Positions 42,144 to 51,901 of a stretch of 64,000 nt of DNA are shown piece by piece. Both the position numbers and the translations under genes were made by a program. This DNA is from Kaistella antarctica (GTDB taxonomy: Bacteria > Bacteroidota > Bacteroidia > Flavobacteriales > Weeksellaceae): NCBI RefSeq assembly GCF_900109615.1, contig NZ_FOIX01000001.1:496001-560000 (forward strand), written 5' to 3'. Every line of letters starts with the position of its first letter. Position 1 is the stretch's first letter. Below the pieces are notes generated by a model that was not told where the DNA came from, made no database searches, and saw only the letters and a list, made by a program, of their open reading frames with translations.

Positions 42144-43055
42144 TTAAGATTTTTGATCTGAATTTTCAATTTTTAAAGTCTCTTTTCTTCGTCTATAAAA
42201 ATAAAACACAACCATAGAAATTAAGAGAATTGGCCAAATTGTTACGAGTCCGATTACCAATCTTTGAATGAGATAAAAGCCTTCCACAAAAGCATTTTTC
42301 AGATCATAGACAAAGTTGAACTTGTATTTATTATCGATGTTTTTTGTATTGGTTACGGCAATTTCGGCAATACGAAGTTTGGGTTCTTTAAGGTAAATGT
42401 CGACCGTGCTGTATTTTAAATGGTCGTTCATTTCAAAGCTGGATATTTTTTGATAATTCGATTCGCTGTCATTATCGTTCGCCATCGTCACTTTATCTTT
42501 ATTTATTTTAAGCTGAGAAATATTGGTTGATGTTTTCGAATTTCTCTTAGCTTCCAGTTCAGCGAGTTTGATATTGGAGGTCACATCTGCAGCGGTAATA
42601 TTCCTTGAATTAAGAAACAGTTTTTTATCATTAATAAAAGTTAAAAATTCACCAAGCTTTCCCGTTGGAACTCGCACTTGCATGGTGTTGTCAGTTTGAA
42701 ATTTCCGAACCAAGGTTGCATTTTCATCGGAGGTATTGAAGGTTTCATCGGAAATGATCTGAGCGTTTAAACGGCTTGAAGTTACGAATCCGCCTAAATT
42801 AGTTAGTGATTTTTCGATAGCGATAGTCGCGTCGTATACATCTTTGACTTCCATATTAACATCAGCAGTTTTGATGAATTGTTTGTCTTTGACTTGCATC
42901 GTAGCGGCAGAGGAGATGCTGTCTGATGTTTCTACCATTGAAGTTTGGTCCATCGAGGCCTCGCCTGCATTGCCGACGGTCTCTGTTTTATTACAAGCGA
43001 AAATGGTCGTTAAAAGTAAAGAACCAAGAATAATTTTGAATGTTGGTGATTTCAT
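42144..43055 (-). CDS. DUF4349 domain lipoprotein with C-terminal membrane segment
   Basis: 303 residues. Lipobox IFAC (Cys21), a Ser/Thr-rich linker, then the DUF4349 body (FIKTADVNMEVKDVYDATIAIEKSL, LGGFVTSSRL, MQVRVPTGKLGEFLTFI), a coiled-coil portion, and a hydrophobic segment near the C terminus (IWPILLISMVVFYFY) with a basic tail. Function unknown. The lipid anchor and C-terminal helix predict attachment at two points. It has its own terminator. Confidence 0.85.
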   Translation of the reverse strand: MKSPTFKIILGSLLLTTIFACNKTETVGNAGEASMDQTSMVETSDSISSAATMQVKDKQFIKTADVNMEVKDVYDATIAIEKSLTNLGGFVTSSRLNAQIISDETFNTSDENATLVRKFQTDNTMQVRVPTGKLGEFLTFINDKKLFLNSRNITAADVTSNIKLAELEAKRNSKTSTNISQLKINKDKVTMANDNDSESNYQKISSFEMNDHLKYSTVDIYLKEPKLRIAEIAVTNTKNIDNKYKFNFVYDLKNAFVEGFYLIQRLVIGLVTIWPILLISMVVFYFYRRRKETLKIENSDQKS

Positions 43056-43186
43056 AACGGATTTTTTTATTGATTAATTAAATCAAAGGTCCGCACGAAT
43101 CTTTTGTAAAGTTTGTAAATGAGTTTTTTAGTTCTTGTAAAATCTATTTGCAATTTAAACGACTGCATTTCAGATGAGTAAGTGTT

Positions 43187-44302
43187 TTATTCCTTTTCCT
43201 CTAAAGTGATTTTCTTGGTGATTTTATATTTTTTCCGAGGCTTATGAGGTTTGCTTTCTTCACCCAGAACTTTGCCCCAAGGTTGCAAGCCTTCCACTCT
43301 TTCAAAAATAATTTTGAGAATGGCTAAAAATGGAATACTCAGAAACATACCCGCAATTCCCCACAATTCTTCACCAATTAAAAGCCCGATAAAAGTAAAA
43401 AGCGCATTGATTTTCACTTTAGATCCAACAACTAAAGGAAGAATGATGTTTCCATCAATCGCATGAATGACGCCATAACCTATCAGTACGAAAAGAGTAT
43501 GTGTTCCGCCGGTAGCAAAAGAAATTAGACAGGCGATTAAGGCAGAAAATATAATTCCAACATAAGGAATAACATTTAATAAGCCCGTTAACACGCCAAG
43601 CAAAATCGCATATTTTACGCCTAAAAGAGAAAGTAAGATGCTCGTCAAACTGCTTATGATAATGATCTGAATGAATAAGCCGGAAATGTATTCCTTGATG
43701 ATTTTTTGAATTTCTGAAATCCCTTCATTCACTCTTTCAAAATGTTGGTCATTAAAAATTGAAATAATGAACTGGTATAAAAGTCTGCGGTAATTTAAAA
43801 TGAAGATAAAAAACAAAGCACTGAAGAGGAAAAAGGCCATCGTGGAAGAAAACATCGAAACGGTGAAGCCTAAAATAAGCGCCGTGGAAGCAAGGAGTTT
43901 TTCGATACCTTGATTGATATAAGACATCTGCTTGTTAAAATTCAAATGGAAATTTTTTGAAACCCAAATTTGCAGTTCATTAAATGATTTTGAAACCTGT
44001 GCCTTTAAAATCGGGAAATCATTGGCGAAATCACTGAGTTGCGTGGAGAAGAAATAAACCAAACCGGTTAAAAAAAACAGCATCATTAATAATGATGAAA
44101 AGGTAGAAATCGTTCTTGAAAAGCGAAGTTTTCTTTCTAAAAAATTAGCAAACGGAAGAAACAAAAGAGCCATTAATACTGAAAAAAACAGTGGTGCTAA
44201 AACGCCTTTGCCAACTTTTGCTAAATATCCTATCGCCAAAATACTGATGAGTACCATAGCCAGTCGCAATACAAATGGGAGTTTTAAATCTTTCATCATC
44301 AA
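43187..44302 (-). CDS. AI-2E family transporter
   Basis: 371 residues with about eight membrane segments. The family layout is visible: the N-terminal pair, a periplasmic or cytosolic helical region (about 85-150), ISGLFIQIIIISSLTSILLSLLG, GVLTGLLNVIPYVGIIFSALIA, and LPLVVGSKVKINALFTFIGLLIGEELWGIAGMFLSIP. Members export autoinducer-2, sodium/protons or other compounds; the substrate is unknown here. The basic tail after the last helix is Lys-rich. TATCTTTG (44319-44326) upstream is a likely -7 box. Confidence 0.88.
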   Translation of the reverse strand: MMMKDLKLPFVLRLAMVLISILAIGYLAKVGKGVLAPLFFSVLMALLFLPFANFLERKLRFSRTISTFSSLLMMLFFLTGLVYFFSTQLSDFANDFPILKAQVSKSFNELQIWVSKNFHLNFNKQMSYINQGIEKLLASTALILGFTVSMFSSTMAFFLFSALFFIFILNYRRLLYQFIISIFNDQHFERVNEGISEIQKIIKEYISGLFIQIIIISSLTSILLSLLGVKYAILLGVLTGLLNVIPYVGIIFSALIACLISFATGGTHTLFVLIGYGVIHAIDGNIILPLVVGSKVKINALFTFIGLLIGEELWGIAGMFLSIPFLAILKIIFERVEGLQPWGKVLGEESKPHKPRKKYKITKKITLEEKE

Positions 44303-44318
44303 GTAATTATTAATGGTG

Positions 44319-44326
44319 CAAAGATA
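44319..44326 (-). promoter_or_regulatory. Candidate -7 box of the AI-2E transporter gene
   Basis: TATCTTTG on the minus strand matches TAnnTTTG and lies 16 bases before the start codon. No clear TTG partner. Confidence 0.45.
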
Positions 44327-44510
44327 TTTATTTTTTACTATGAGAGGCTTTAATATGACATAAATACAAGTGATCTAGAAGAGTTAATTTTGTCATGTAT
44401 TTTAAAAAATTGATATTATTATTTAAAAAAAAGAATTGACAAAAATTCAATATTAAAGTTATCTTCTATAATCATATTTTAAGTAGTCGAAATCTTGTAA
44501 ATTTAGGAAG

Positions 44511-44525
44511 TTAACATTGTGTTAA
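44511..44525. other. Small inverted repeat upstream of the phosphate transporter gene
   Basis: TTAACA-TTG-TGTTAA forms a perfect 6-base inverted repeat about 53 bases before the phosphate transporter start. It might be an operator. The rest of the 275-base gap is A/T-rich with no ORF that I can support. Confidence 0.3.
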
Positions 44526-44577
44526 TGTAAAGACGGAAAGGAAAGTCGATTTTTGCAGTTCAATAAAACGTTTGTAA

Positions 44578-46824
44578 ATGGAGCAGATTTATATTATCAT
44601 GCTTATTGCTTTAGGAATATTAGCAATCATCGATTTGGTTGTTGGTGTCAGCAATGATGCAGTAAATTTTTTAAATTCGGCAATAGGTTCGAAAGCCATT
44701 TCCTTTAAAATTACCATGATTGTGGCGAGTCTTGGAGTTCTTATTGGCGCCATGTTTTCCAGTGGGATGATGGAGATTGCCAGAAGCGGCATCTTTGTTC
44801 CGAGCATGTTCAGCTTTAATGATGTCATGATCATTTTTCTAGCCGTTATGATTGCTGACATTCTTTTGTTAGATGTTTTCAACAGCTTAGGATTACCTAC
44901 TTCAACCACAGTTTCTATTATTTTTGAATTATTGGGTGCGGCAGTTTGTCTGGCAGTTTATAAAATCGTGACCTCCGATGAAAGTTTAGATAATTTGGGT
45001 GCGTATATCAATACGGAAAAGGCCTCTATGATTGTCTATAGTATTCTTTTGTCCGTATTTTTATCTTTTTCGATTGGTGGTTTTGTGCAATATATTTCAC
45101 GATTAATATTTACTTTTCATTTCGAAAAGAAGCTTAAATATTTTGGATCCATCTTCGGCGGCGTTGCAATTTCAGCGATTACTTTTTTCATTTTAATTAA
45201 AGGATTAAAAGGAGTTTCATTTATATCTGAGGAACAGTTTGCCTGGATCGATCATCATCAATTTCTAATTTTAGGTGGAAATTTTATTTTTTTTACGGTC
45301 TTATCTCAAATATTAATTAGTTTTTTCAAGGTTAATATTTTACGAGTAATTATTTTGATTGGGACCTTTGCTTTGGCGCTTGCATTTGCCGGGAATGACT
45401 TGGTTAATTTTATTGGGGTTCCGATCGCAGCTTTTAATTCTTATGAAATCTTTAACGGAAGTGGCATTTCTGGTGATGACTTTATGATGGGAGATTTGGC
45501 TAACAATGATATTGTTGCACCTTTCTATTTTTTATTATTTGCGGGGGTGATTATGGTTATTACGCTTTGGACGTCAAAAAAGGCAAGAAGCGTTATCGAA
45601 ACTGGCGTCAATTTATCCCGACAAGGTGATGGGGTAGAAAAGTTTACCCCGAATACCATTTCCCGCGCCATCGTACGTGCTGGTGTAAATATTGGAGAAG
45701 GTATCAATCATTTTTTACCAAGAAGAGTACAGATCAAGATCAATAGAAGATTTCAAAGTGTACCGAAATCCACTAAAAGTACCTCCGACGAACCAGCTTT
45801 CGATATGGTGAGAGCTTCTGTAAATTTAATGGTTGCAAGTATTTTAATTGCAATTGGTACGTCGATGAAATTACCATTATCGACCACCTATGTTACTTTT
45901 ATGGTTGCCATGGGAACTTCATTTGCAGACAGAGCTTGGGATAGGGAAAGTGCAGTTTACAGAATTGCGGGCGTTTTCAAAGTGATCGGTGGTTGGTTTT
46001 TCACCGCGATCGTCGCTTTTCTATTGGCCTGTACGATTGCTTATATATTGAAAATTGGAGAAGTGTTCGCTTTTGTGGGGCTTTTGCTTTTGCTGGCAAT
46101 CATATTGTATAGAAGTTCTAGAAAATATAAAAAGAAAGTCGCAGTGGAGGCAGAAATAAAAACATTGCGTCGAGAAGATATTGGCACCGTCAATGAAATG
46201 ATCACGGAAAGTTCTGCACAAATAGCCAAGGTTTTTAGTAAAACAAATTCTCTCTACAGTAGCTTAATAAAAAATATAAGTTGCTACGATTTAGCTTTGC
46301 TGAAAGCCAATAAAAAAGAGCAGAAAAGTTTAGAAAAGGAAGTTGATGAATTGAAAAGTAATGTGTTCTATTTGATTAAAAACTTAGATGCTAACTCCGT
46401 AGAAGCGAGTAAATTTTATATTCTGATCTTAAGTTATCTGCAAGATATGGTTCAGTCTATCGATTTTCTAACCAGCAATAGTTACTCGCATGTTGATAAT
46501 AACCACAAACCTTTAAAAGAAAATCAGATCAGTGATTTAAAGACGATTGATTCTCAAATGAGTCAGTTATTATTTCTTTTAGAGGAAAGTTTCAAATCTG
46601 ATGATTTTCAAAAGATCGACTTAATTCTAGAAGAGAAAGGAATGGTTTTGAATACCGTGTCTGAACTGATTACCAAGCAAATTATAAGAATTCGAACCAC
46701 AGAAACAAGTCCCAAAAACAGTAAATTTTACCTGGCCTTACTGCTTGAAACGAATGATCTGGTAAAGTCTATCATGAATTTGTTAGAATTATTTAAGGAG
46801 TTTAATCAACTTAATAAACGGTAA
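44578..46824 (+). CDS. PiT-family phosphate transporter fused to a PhoU-like domain
   Basis: 748 residues. The N-terminal 520 or so are a PHO4/PiT permease with two signature-like repeats (VGVSNDAVNFLNSAIGSKAIS, FAGNDLVNFIGVPIAAF) and about twelve membrane segments. The C-terminal 200 residues are soluble and helical (RREDIGTVNEMITESSAQIAKVFSKTNSLYSSLIKNI...), like PhoU, which usually is a separate partner. It takes up inorganic phosphate with protons or sodium. The fusion suggests built-in regulation. It ends at a bidirectional terminator with lon. Confidence 0.88.
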   Translation: MEQIYIIMLIALGILAIIDLVVGVSNDAVNFLNSAIGSKAISFKITMIVASLGVLIGAMFSSGMMEIARSGIFVPSMFSFNDVMIIFLAVMIADILLLDVFNSLGLPTSTTVSIIFELLGAAVCLAVYKIVTSDESLDNLGAYINTEKASMIVYSILLSVFLSFSIGGFVQYISRLIFTFHFEKKLKYFGSIFGGVAISAITFFILIKGLKGVSFISEEQFAWIDHHQFLILGGNFIFFTVLSQILISFFKVNILRVIILIGTFALALAFAGNDLVNFIGVPIAAFNSYEIFNGSGISGDDFMMGDLANNDIVAPFYFLLFAGVIMVITLWTSKKARSVIETGVNLSRQGDGVEKFTPNTISRAIVRAGVNIGEGINHFLPRRVQIKINRRFQSVPKSTKSTSDEPAFDMVRASVNLMVASILIAIGTSMKLPLSTTYVTFMVAMGTSFADRAWDRESAVYRIAGVFKVIGGWFFTAIVAFLLACTIAYILKIGEVFAFVGLLLLLAIILYRSSRKYKKKVAVEAEIKTLRREDIGTVNEMITESSAQIAKVFSKTNSLYSSLIKNISCYDLALLKANKKEQKSLEKEVDELKSNVFYLIKNLDANSVEASKFYILILSYLQDMVQSIDFLTSNSYSHVDNNHKPLKENQISDLKTIDSQMSQLLFLLEESFKSDDFQKIDLILEEKGMVLNTVSELITKQIIRIRTTETSPKNSKFYLALLLETNDLVKSIMNLLELFKEFNQLNKR

Positions 46825-46902
46825 GTTTTTGTAAGGGTGTTAAGAAAATAAATACTTTTTGCGAAACAAAATAAATTTTCAATTCTATGGAAATTGATCA
46901 AA

Positions 46903-46934
46903 AAAAAATTCTGCATTGCTGCAGAATTTTTTTA
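46903..46934. terminator. Bidirectional intrinsic terminator
   Basis: AAAATTCTGCA (46905-46915) pairs with TGCAGAATTTT (46920-46930) around TTGC, between the convergent phosphate transporter and lon genes. Confidence 0.85.
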
Positions 46935-46994
46935 TGTTTTTACGAATCTGTACGATTCAAATATCAAATTTCTATTGATGTAAAATGAATTGAA

Positions 46995-49400
46995 TTAAGC
47001 CTCGATTGCCAAATCAATCACTTCGCTCATTCGCTGAACGTAATGAATTTTCAGACTTTTCAAATAATCTTTTTTAATTTCCTCTACATCTTTTCGGTTG
47101 GCTTCACACAGAATGATTTCTTTAATTCCCGCTCTAGCTGCAGCGAGAAGTTTTTCTTTAATTCCACCAACTGGTAAAACTTTTCCTCTCAAAGTAATTT
47201 CACCAGTCATAGCCAAGTGAGATTTTACTTTTTTATTTTTAAAGCTCGATACAATTGAAGTTAGCATCGCAATTCCGGCTGAAGGGCCATCTTTCGGCGT
47301 CGCTCCTTCTGGAACGTGCACGTGAATATTGTTTTCCTTAATCTCTTCGGACGAAATTCCCAGCTCTTGATGTTTGGCTTTTATATATTCTAAAGCAATC
47401 GTGGCAGATTCTTTCATCACATTTCCCAGATTCCCAGTCATGGTAAGCACGCCTTTCCCTTCGCTTAAAATACTTTCGATAAATAAAATATCGCCGCCAA
47501 CCTGCGTCCAGGCTAAGCCTGTTACTACGCCTGGTACGCTTGTTATTTCAGATAAATTTTTTGGTCGTGGAACACCTAAAATCTCATCTACTTTTTCAAT
47601 CGTAATCTTCGGATCATATTCTTTCTCCATCGCAGTTTGCAGAGCGACCCATCTTCCGATAGATGCGATTTGTTTTTCCAACCCACGTACGCCGCTTTCA
47701 GAAGTATGAGCATCGATGATATGTTTTAGCTCACCATTTCCAAGTTTGAAAGATTTTACATCCAACCCATTCTCTTCCTGTTGTTTTTTAATGAGATGAC
47801 GTTTGGCAATTTCTACCTTTTCCTCTAAAGTATAACCAGCGATTTCGATGATTTCCATTCGGTCGAGTAGCGGTCTTTGAACGGTTGAAAGCGAATTCGC
47901 TGTGGCAATAAACATTACTTTAGATAGATCATAACCCATTTCCAGGAAGTTATCATAGAAAGAATTATTTTGTTCAGGATCCAAAACTTCTAACAAGGCA
48001 GAACTCGGATCACCGTGAATACCGGTTGCAATTTTATCAATTTCATCTAAGACAATAACTGGATTTGAGGTTCCAGCTTTTTTAATGGATTGCAGAATCC
48101 TTCCCGCCATGGCTCCGATATAGGTTTTCCGATGGCCACGGATTTCAGATTCATCATGAAGTCCGCCCAAAGAAAGACGCACATATTTCCTCCCCAAAGC
48201 ATCTGCAACTGATTTTCCAAGTGAAGTTTTCCCAACTCCTGGAGGACCGACTAGGCAAAGGATTGGCGACTTCATATTGTTTTTCAGTTTCAGAACGGCC
48301 ATGTGTTCCAAAATTCTTTTCTTAATATCTTCTAAACCGTAATGCGCTTTATCTAAAACTTTATCAGCTTTCACAATATCGAAAACATCTTTAGAATATT
48401 TCTCCCAAGGTAATTCTGTAAAGAAATCTAAATAATTTCGTTGAACGTTATAATCTGGCGAATTTGGATTTTGTCTTTGAAGGCGATTGATTTCTTTCTT
48501 GAAATGTTCGTCAACTTCTGCGTTCCATTTTATTTTTTTAGCTTTTTCTAAAAACTCTTCCACATCAGATTCCGGGCCGCCACCTAATTCATCTTGAATT
48601 GTTCTAATCTGTTGATTCAGGAAATATTCTCTTTGCTGCTTATCGAGATCTTTTGAAGTTTTGTTATGAATCTGACTTCGCAACTGTAATTTGCGATAAT
48701 CATCGTGCATTTCTACGTAGCATTTTTCAGCACGAATCAGCAAACTTTTTTCTTCTAAAAGCGTTTGTTTTACATTCGGTAAGAAGTTAGCGTTCGAACA
48801 AATGAAGTTGAGTAAATCTTCATTATCTGTAATGTTTTTGATGGCAAAGTTAGCAGCCGTCGGAATATTGGGATCGATCTCTATGATTTTCAAAGCTAGC
48901 GCTTTGATGTTTTCCAGCAGCGCTTCATATTCTTCTTTCTTCTTGGTTGAAGTGTCTTTAAGTTTAGTTATTTCTGCTTTGAAATAAGGTTTTTTACCCG
49001 TAAACTGTTTAATTTTAAATCTTTGAAAGCCTCTGGTAATAGCGGTAACATTGCCTTCTGGAAGTTTAATGATTTTAATAATTTTGGCTAATGTTCCAAC
49101 TTGAAACAAATCTTCGGTCGTCGGATTTTCAATGCTGGAATTGTTTTGAGTAAGAATTCCAATGTATTCATTGTTCCGCTGGGCTTCTTCCAAAAGTTTG
49201 ATCGACATTGTTCTGCCAGCTGTAATTGGGATAATCACTTTGGGAAACATCACCATATTCCGCACGGGAAGAATGGGGAATATCGTCTGTTCATTGTTTT
49301 CATCATTAATCAGCATATCAGAAATATTTATTTCTTCAGTTAATAGGCTGAAACCGTCGTCTAAAATTTCGTCAAAGTTGATATCTTCAAATTCTGTCAT
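46995..49400 (-). CDS. lon: ATP-dependent protease La (Lon)
   Basis: 801 residues from the ATG at 49400 (six in-frame codons upstream begin with a TTG and are not needed). An N-terminal LON substrate-recognition domain (IFPILPVRNMVMFP) is followed by a coiled coil, the AAA+ domain with Walker A GPPGVGKT at 385-392, and the protease domain with the Ser707/Lys dyad (DGPSAGIAM, then GGIKEKLLAAARAG near 750). It degrades damaged and regulatory proteins in the cytoplasm. Full length for LonA. Confidence 0.97.
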   Translation of the reverse strand: MTEFEDINFDEILDDGFSLLTEEINISDMLINDENNEQTIFPILPVRNMVMFPKVIIPITAGRTMSIKLLEEAQRNNEYIGILTQNNSSIENPTTEDLFQVGTLAKIIKIIKLPEGNVTAITRGFQRFKIKQFTGKKPYFKAEITKLKDTSTKKKEEYEALLENIKALALKIIEIDPNIPTAANFAIKNITDNEDLLNFICSNANFLPNVKQTLLEEKSLLIRAEKCYVEMHDDYRKLQLRSQIHNKTSKDLDKQQREYFLNQQIRTIQDELGGGPESDVEEFLEKAKKIKWNAEVDEHFKKEINRLQRQNPNSPDYNVQRNYLDFFTELPWEKYSKDVFDIVKADKVLDKAHYGLEDIKKRILEHMAVLKLKNNMKSPILCLVGPPGVGKTSLGKSVADALGRKYVRLSLGGLHDESEIRGHRKTYIGAMAGRILQSIKKAGTSNPVIVLDEIDKIATGIHGDPSSALLEVLDPEQNNSFYDNFLEMGYDLSKVMFIATANSLSTVQRPLLDRMEIIEIAGYTLEEKVEIAKRHLIKKQQEENGLDVKSFKLGNGELKHIIDAHTSESGVRGLEKQIASIGRWVALQTAMEKEYDPKITIEKVDEILGVPRPKNLSEITSVPGVVTGLAWTQVGGDILFIESILSEGKGVLTMTGNLGNVMKESATIALEYIKAKHQELGISSEEIKENNIHVHVPEGATPKDGPSAGIAMLTSIVSSFKNKKVKSHLAMTGEITLRGKVLPVGGIKEKLLAAARAGIKEIILCEANRKDVEEIKKDYLKSLKIHYVQRMSEVIDLAIEA

Positions 49401-49634
49401 AATATAGTGTAATGACAAATTGTCATTTTTTAAAGTTCATTAAAGGTGATAACCTGCATTTCCTTTGAAAAGTACGGGTATTAATAAGGTGAGTGTAATT
49501 TGACAAGCATTATGCCAAGCAAAAATTTAGACAAAATTACCGCCGTAAAGGATGGTAATCTAAATAAGTATCTGATTTTTTTTCTAATCTGTTAAAAATG
49601 TGTATTTTCGCAAACTGATAAAATTATACAAAAA

Positions 49635-51779
49635 ATGGCAATTTTAGGACAAATAAGAAACAGACCTTGGCTTTTGATGGGAATTATTGCAGTTGCAATG
49701 TTGGCTTTCGTAGTGAATCCCGATAGTCTCGAAAAGCTATTTGGCGCAGAGCCAGGTGTTTACGGTAAAGTAAACGGCGAAGAAATTTCTAAGGAAGATT
49801 TCGACGATCAACTTTTCATGCTTCAGCAGCAAGCACAACAGCAAGGCCAACCCACCAAAGGTTTGGAGGAGCAAGCTTGGCAAATGCTTGTGCAGTCTAA
49901 ACTCATCAAACAACAATTTGAAAAAATGGGTCTGACTTTAACAGAAGATATGTTCTGGAATCAATTGCAGTTCGATCCTATGTTCGCACAGAATAAAGAA
50001 TTGTTTGACGAGAAAGGCAATTTCAAAGTACAGGAATTGAAAGGTCAAGTGGAGCAAATGAAAACGACCAACGCTGAACAATACAACAACTGGTTGAAAA
50101 CGAGAAAATCAATCGAATACCGAATGATGGCTCGTCAGCTTTTTGCAAACGTAACAACTGGTATTACTGCCAGCGAAAAGGAAGCGGAAGAAATCATGAG
50201 ACAAAGAGATCAGGTTGCAGATATTGATTTTGTAAAAGTTGATTATACCGAGTATGCTCTGAAAAATCCGGTTAAAGTAACAACAGGTGATTTAGCGGAA
50301 TATATTAAGAAGCATCCTATCATGTTCAAGAGAGATGCCAGCAGAAATTTAGGATTGGTTTATTTTCCAGCGGCACCAAGTGCAGAAGATGATGTTGCGT
50401 CACAAGCTGAAATTAATAAATTATTTTCAGACGGAACTGACGTAAGCGGAAAAGAAAACTTTAAAAATACAGCGAACGACTCAATGTTTATTGCGTTGAA
50501 TTCTGACTTGCCATTTAACCCAACCTATTTTTCACAAGATCAGTTGCCAATGTCGATTAGAGGCAAAGTCGCTACGGCTGGTATTGGAGAAACTTTCGGT
50601 CCTTACAAAGAAGAAAACTTTTACGTGGTATCTAAATTATTAGATAAAAAAGCGTCGGACTCTACTTTATCACGTCATATCTTGGTTACTTACAAAGGAA
50701 ATCAAGCTGGTGGAGACGAAACAAGAAGTAAAGAACAAGCGAAAAAATTAGCAGATTCAATTGGAGCGGTTATAAAAGCGGACCCGTCGAAATTTGCTGA
50801 ATCATTAAAATATTCTGCGGATCCAGGTTCTGCTGCACAAGGTGGAAGTGTAGGCTGGACTACTCCTGCTACGCCATTTGTACCTGAATATTTAAGTTTC
50901 TTAGCCAACAATGGTAAAGGAGCAACTCAGGTTGTAGAAACTCAATACGGATATCATGTCATCAATATTGAAGACAAAAAATCAGGAGCCATGATTTATA
51001 AAGTGGCGAACTTGGTAAAAACGATTAAACCTTCTGATAAAACAGAAAATGAAATCTATAACAAAGCGACTAAGTTTATTCAGCAAGTTCAAGGAAAAAG
51101 TTTTAATGACTTTGCGAACATTGCTAAGAAAAGCGATTATAACTTTTCTAACCCAACAGAGATTGGAAGATTCCAAGGTCAGCTTCCAGGTTTAGGAACA
51201 GACAAAGATGACGACATCATCGCATGGGCTTTCAACAAAAAAAGAAAGAAAGGCGATACCGATATTTTCACCGTAGATGGAACAGGCGACCGAGTTGTTG
51301 CTTATGTTAACGGTATTCAAGATGCAGGTACGGCAGATCCAGAAGCAGTAAGAAATCAAATTGAGCCAATTGTGAAAAACAAGTTGATGGCGAAACAAAT
51401 TGAAGCTAAAATTACAGCAGCTAAGGCGACTAGTTTAGATCAAATTGCGAAACTCTTTGGGGTAACAAAACAATCTGCACAGGTTAATATCTTAAGCCCA
51501 CAAGTTAATGGAGCTATGGAGCCTAGAGTTGCTGGAGCCGCTTTTGGAGTTGCAAAAAACAAGCTTTCTAATGCTGTTGAAGGAATGACCGGCGTTTATG
51601 TTGTTTTAAAGAAATCTAAAACAACCAATAAGCAGCCAGGAGATATTAAGCAAATGACTGAAGCTATTGCAGGACAAAATGCACAGCAATTTGGTCAAGC
51701 TTTATTGAAGAGCTTACAAGACAATGCGAAAATTAAAGATCACAGAATCGAAATTTACAATCAAGTTTCACAGCAGTAA
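49635..51779 (+). CDS. PpiD-like membrane-anchored peptidyl-prolyl isomerase
   Basis: 714 residues. A single N-terminal membrane anchor (WLLMGIIAVAMLAFVV) is followed by a SurA_N-like chaperone region (about 40-170), a parvulin/rotamase domain (about 340-450, with SRHILVTY, SADPGSAAQGGSVGW and ETQYGYHVINI), and a second helical and isomerase-like region to the end. It folds outer-membrane proteins at the inner membrane's periplasmic face. The length is typical of Bacteroidota members. A terminator follows it. Confidence 0.9.
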   Translation: MAILGQIRNRPWLLMGIIAVAMLAFVVNPDSLEKLFGAEPGVYGKVNGEEISKEDFDDQLFMLQQQAQQQGQPTKGLEEQAWQMLVQSKLIKQQFEKMGLTLTEDMFWNQLQFDPMFAQNKELFDEKGNFKVQELKGQVEQMKTTNAEQYNNWLKTRKSIEYRMMARQLFANVTTGITASEKEAEEIMRQRDQVADIDFVKVDYTEYALKNPVKVTTGDLAEYIKKHPIMFKRDASRNLGLVYFPAAPSAEDDVASQAEINKLFSDGTDVSGKENFKNTANDSMFIALNSDLPFNPTYFSQDQLPMSIRGKVATAGIGETFGPYKEENFYVVSKLLDKKASDSTLSRHILVTYKGNQAGGDETRSKEQAKKLADSIGAVIKADPSKFAESLKYSADPGSAAQGGSVGWTTPATPFVPEYLSFLANNGKGATQVVETQYGYHVINIEDKKSGAMIYKVANLVKTIKPSDKTENEIYNKATKFIQQVQGKSFNDFANIAKKSDYNFSNPTEIGRFQGQLPGLGTDKDDDIIAWAFNKKRKKGDTDIFTVDGTGDRVVAYVNGIQDAGTADPEAVRNQIEPIVKNKLMAKQIEAKITAAKATSLDQIAKLFGVTKQSAQVNILSPQVNGAMEPRVAGAAFGVAKNKLSNAVEGMTGVYVVLKKSKTTNKQPGDIKQMTEAIAGQNAQQFGQALLKSLQDNAKIKDHRIEIYNQVSQQ

Positions 51780-51796
51780 TTGTTTTAATAATATTT

Positions 51797-51829
51797 AAAA
51801 AAGGCGACTATTAATGGTCGCCTTTTTGT
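51797..51829 (+). terminator. Intrinsic terminator after the ppiD-like gene
   Basis: AAAAGGCGAC (51799-51808) pairs with GTCGCCTTTT (51817-51826), then T. Confidence 0.88.
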
Positions 51830-51846
51830 TATCTAGGCCTGAGGTT

Positions 51847-51880
51847 TTGCAACCAGTTTATTTAAAATTTATTATATTTG
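51847..51880 (+). promoter_or_regulatory. Candidate promoter of the MCE/Fe-S operon
   Basis: TTG (51847-51849) and TATATTTG (51873-51880) are separated by 23 bases, at the long end of the consensus spacing. It lies 21 bases before the GTG start of the MCE gene. Confidence 0.6.
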
Positions 51881-51901
51881 TCCATTAAAATTTAAAGAAA
51901 A

